From: an uncultured bacterium
GTDB lineage: Bacteria; Planctomycetota; Phycisphaerae; Phycisphaerales; UBA1924
Direction of reading: 5' to 3'
Assembly (NCBI GenBank): GCA_938003595.1
Contig: CALKYH010000125.1
Location: forward strand, 1-5,431
Length of the DNA stretch: 5,431 nucleotides
In this document: piece after piece, positions 5,191 through 5,431 of the stretch
Position numbering within the stretch: the stretch's first letter is position 1
How the letters are laid out: each line of letters opens with the position of its first letter
The notes under the pieces: generated by a model
Seen by the model: the letters and a program-made list of their open reading frames with translations, nothing else
Told to the model about the DNA's origin: nothing
The model's database searches: none
Translations under genes and position numbers: made by a program

Positions 5191-5431
5191 ATGCCCCCCA
5201 CCACCTTCAAGATCTGGCGAGGCGACGCGCAGGGCGCGGACTTCCAGGAATACACCACAGAGGTCAGCGAGGGCATGGTCGTCCTCGACGCGGTGCACCA
5301 GATCCAGGCCGAGAGCGCGCCGGACCTGGCGTGCCGCTGGAACTGCAAGGCCGGCAAGTGCGGCTCGTGCTCGGCGGAGATCAACGGCAAGCCGCGCCTG
5401 ATGTGCATGACGCGGATGGACACGCTGCCCG
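5191..5431 (+). CDS. sdhB: Succinate dehydrogenase iron-sulfur subunit SdhB, N-terminal part
   Basis: The first 80 residues of the electron-transfer subunit that links SdhA flavin to the quinone site through three Fe-S clusters; the window ends inside the gene. The ATG at 5191 follows AGGAG (5180-5184) by 6 bases, and that ribosome site overlaps the sdhA stop codon, so translation may be coupled. Residues 5-70 form the plant-type ferredoxin domain. The [2Fe-2S] ligands C52-x4-C57-x2-C60-x11-C72 have exactly the spacing of E. coli SdhB. An additional C48 stands before them in LACRWNCKAGKCGSCSAE, a wording that resembles mycobacterial Sdh1 SdhB. The C-terminal domain with the [4Fe-4S] and [3Fe-4S] clusters would lie beyond the window. 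Confidence 0.96.
   Translation, partial: MPPTTFKIWRGDAQGADFQEYTTEVSEGMVVLDAVHQIQAESAPDLACRWNCKAGKCGSCSAEINGKPRLMCMTRMDTLP

Noticed and set aside
3274..5298. A 674-codon open frame on the minus strand opposite sdhA
   Set aside because: It is a shadow of high-GC codon bias in sdhA: low-complexity Val/Ala/Arg/His/Asp-rich translation, no domain pattern, and the plus-strand product has complete SdhA catalytic motifs.
1..5431. CRISPR arrays, tRNA or rRNA genes, insertion sequences, attachment sites
   Set aside because: No regularly spaced repeats, no tRNA-like or rRNA-like segments, no transposase or integrase coding sequence and no terminal inverted repeats were seen; genes fill nearly the whole window.

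Overview
The window is a compact stretch of GC-rich bacterial DNA that carries two respiratory gene sets transcribed away from each other, with a regulator gene between them. All genes have Gram-negative or diderm-like features: a Sec-exported periplasmic copper enzyme and a membrane-anchored periplasmic cytochrome c. The protein styles (clade II NosZ, an Rrf2 regulator beginning MIPQTSEYALRA, and a mycobacterial Sdh1-like succinate dehydrogenase) fit a planctomycete of the Phycisphaerae type, or perhaps a gemmatimonadote or myxobacterium. This placement is an inference from protein flavour only; no rRNA or marker gene is present.

Left part, minus strand (1-2328). Read in the direction of transcription, the order is an Rrf2-family regulator (2328-1840), a membrane-anchored diheme cytochrome c (1713-895) and the N-terminal 275 residues of nitrous oxide reductase NosZ (826-1, running off the window). 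NosZ has a Sec-type signal peptide and the His residues that begin the CuZ site, so it is the clade II ('atypical') form. The cytochrome is the likely electron donor. The Rrf2 protein is a plausible NO/redox-responsive regulator of the cluster, and both its own promoter and the candidate promoter of the cytochrome-nosZ operon carry a related 12-bp word just after the predicted transcription start.

Right part, plus strand (2493-5431). A three-gene succinate dehydrogenase operon: a five-helix membrane anchor of the mycobacterial Sdh1 SdhC type, the flavoprotein SdhA (609 residues, all main catalytic residues present) and the first 80 residues of the iron-sulfur subunit SdhB (cut by the window end). 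The genes are 16 and 9 bases apart. The anchor is rich in conserved Cys and His near its membrane segments, and related anchors have been reported to hold an iron-sulfur cluster in the membrane instead of heme.

Together: succinate oxidation feeds electrons into the quinone pool, and N2O reduction drains them through quinol-oxidising steps and cytochrome c. The window therefore holds an entry point and a terminal exit of one anaerobic (or microaerobic) electron transport chain. Physical adjacency alone does not prove co-regulation. No RNA genes, mobile elements or CRISPR arrays were seen.
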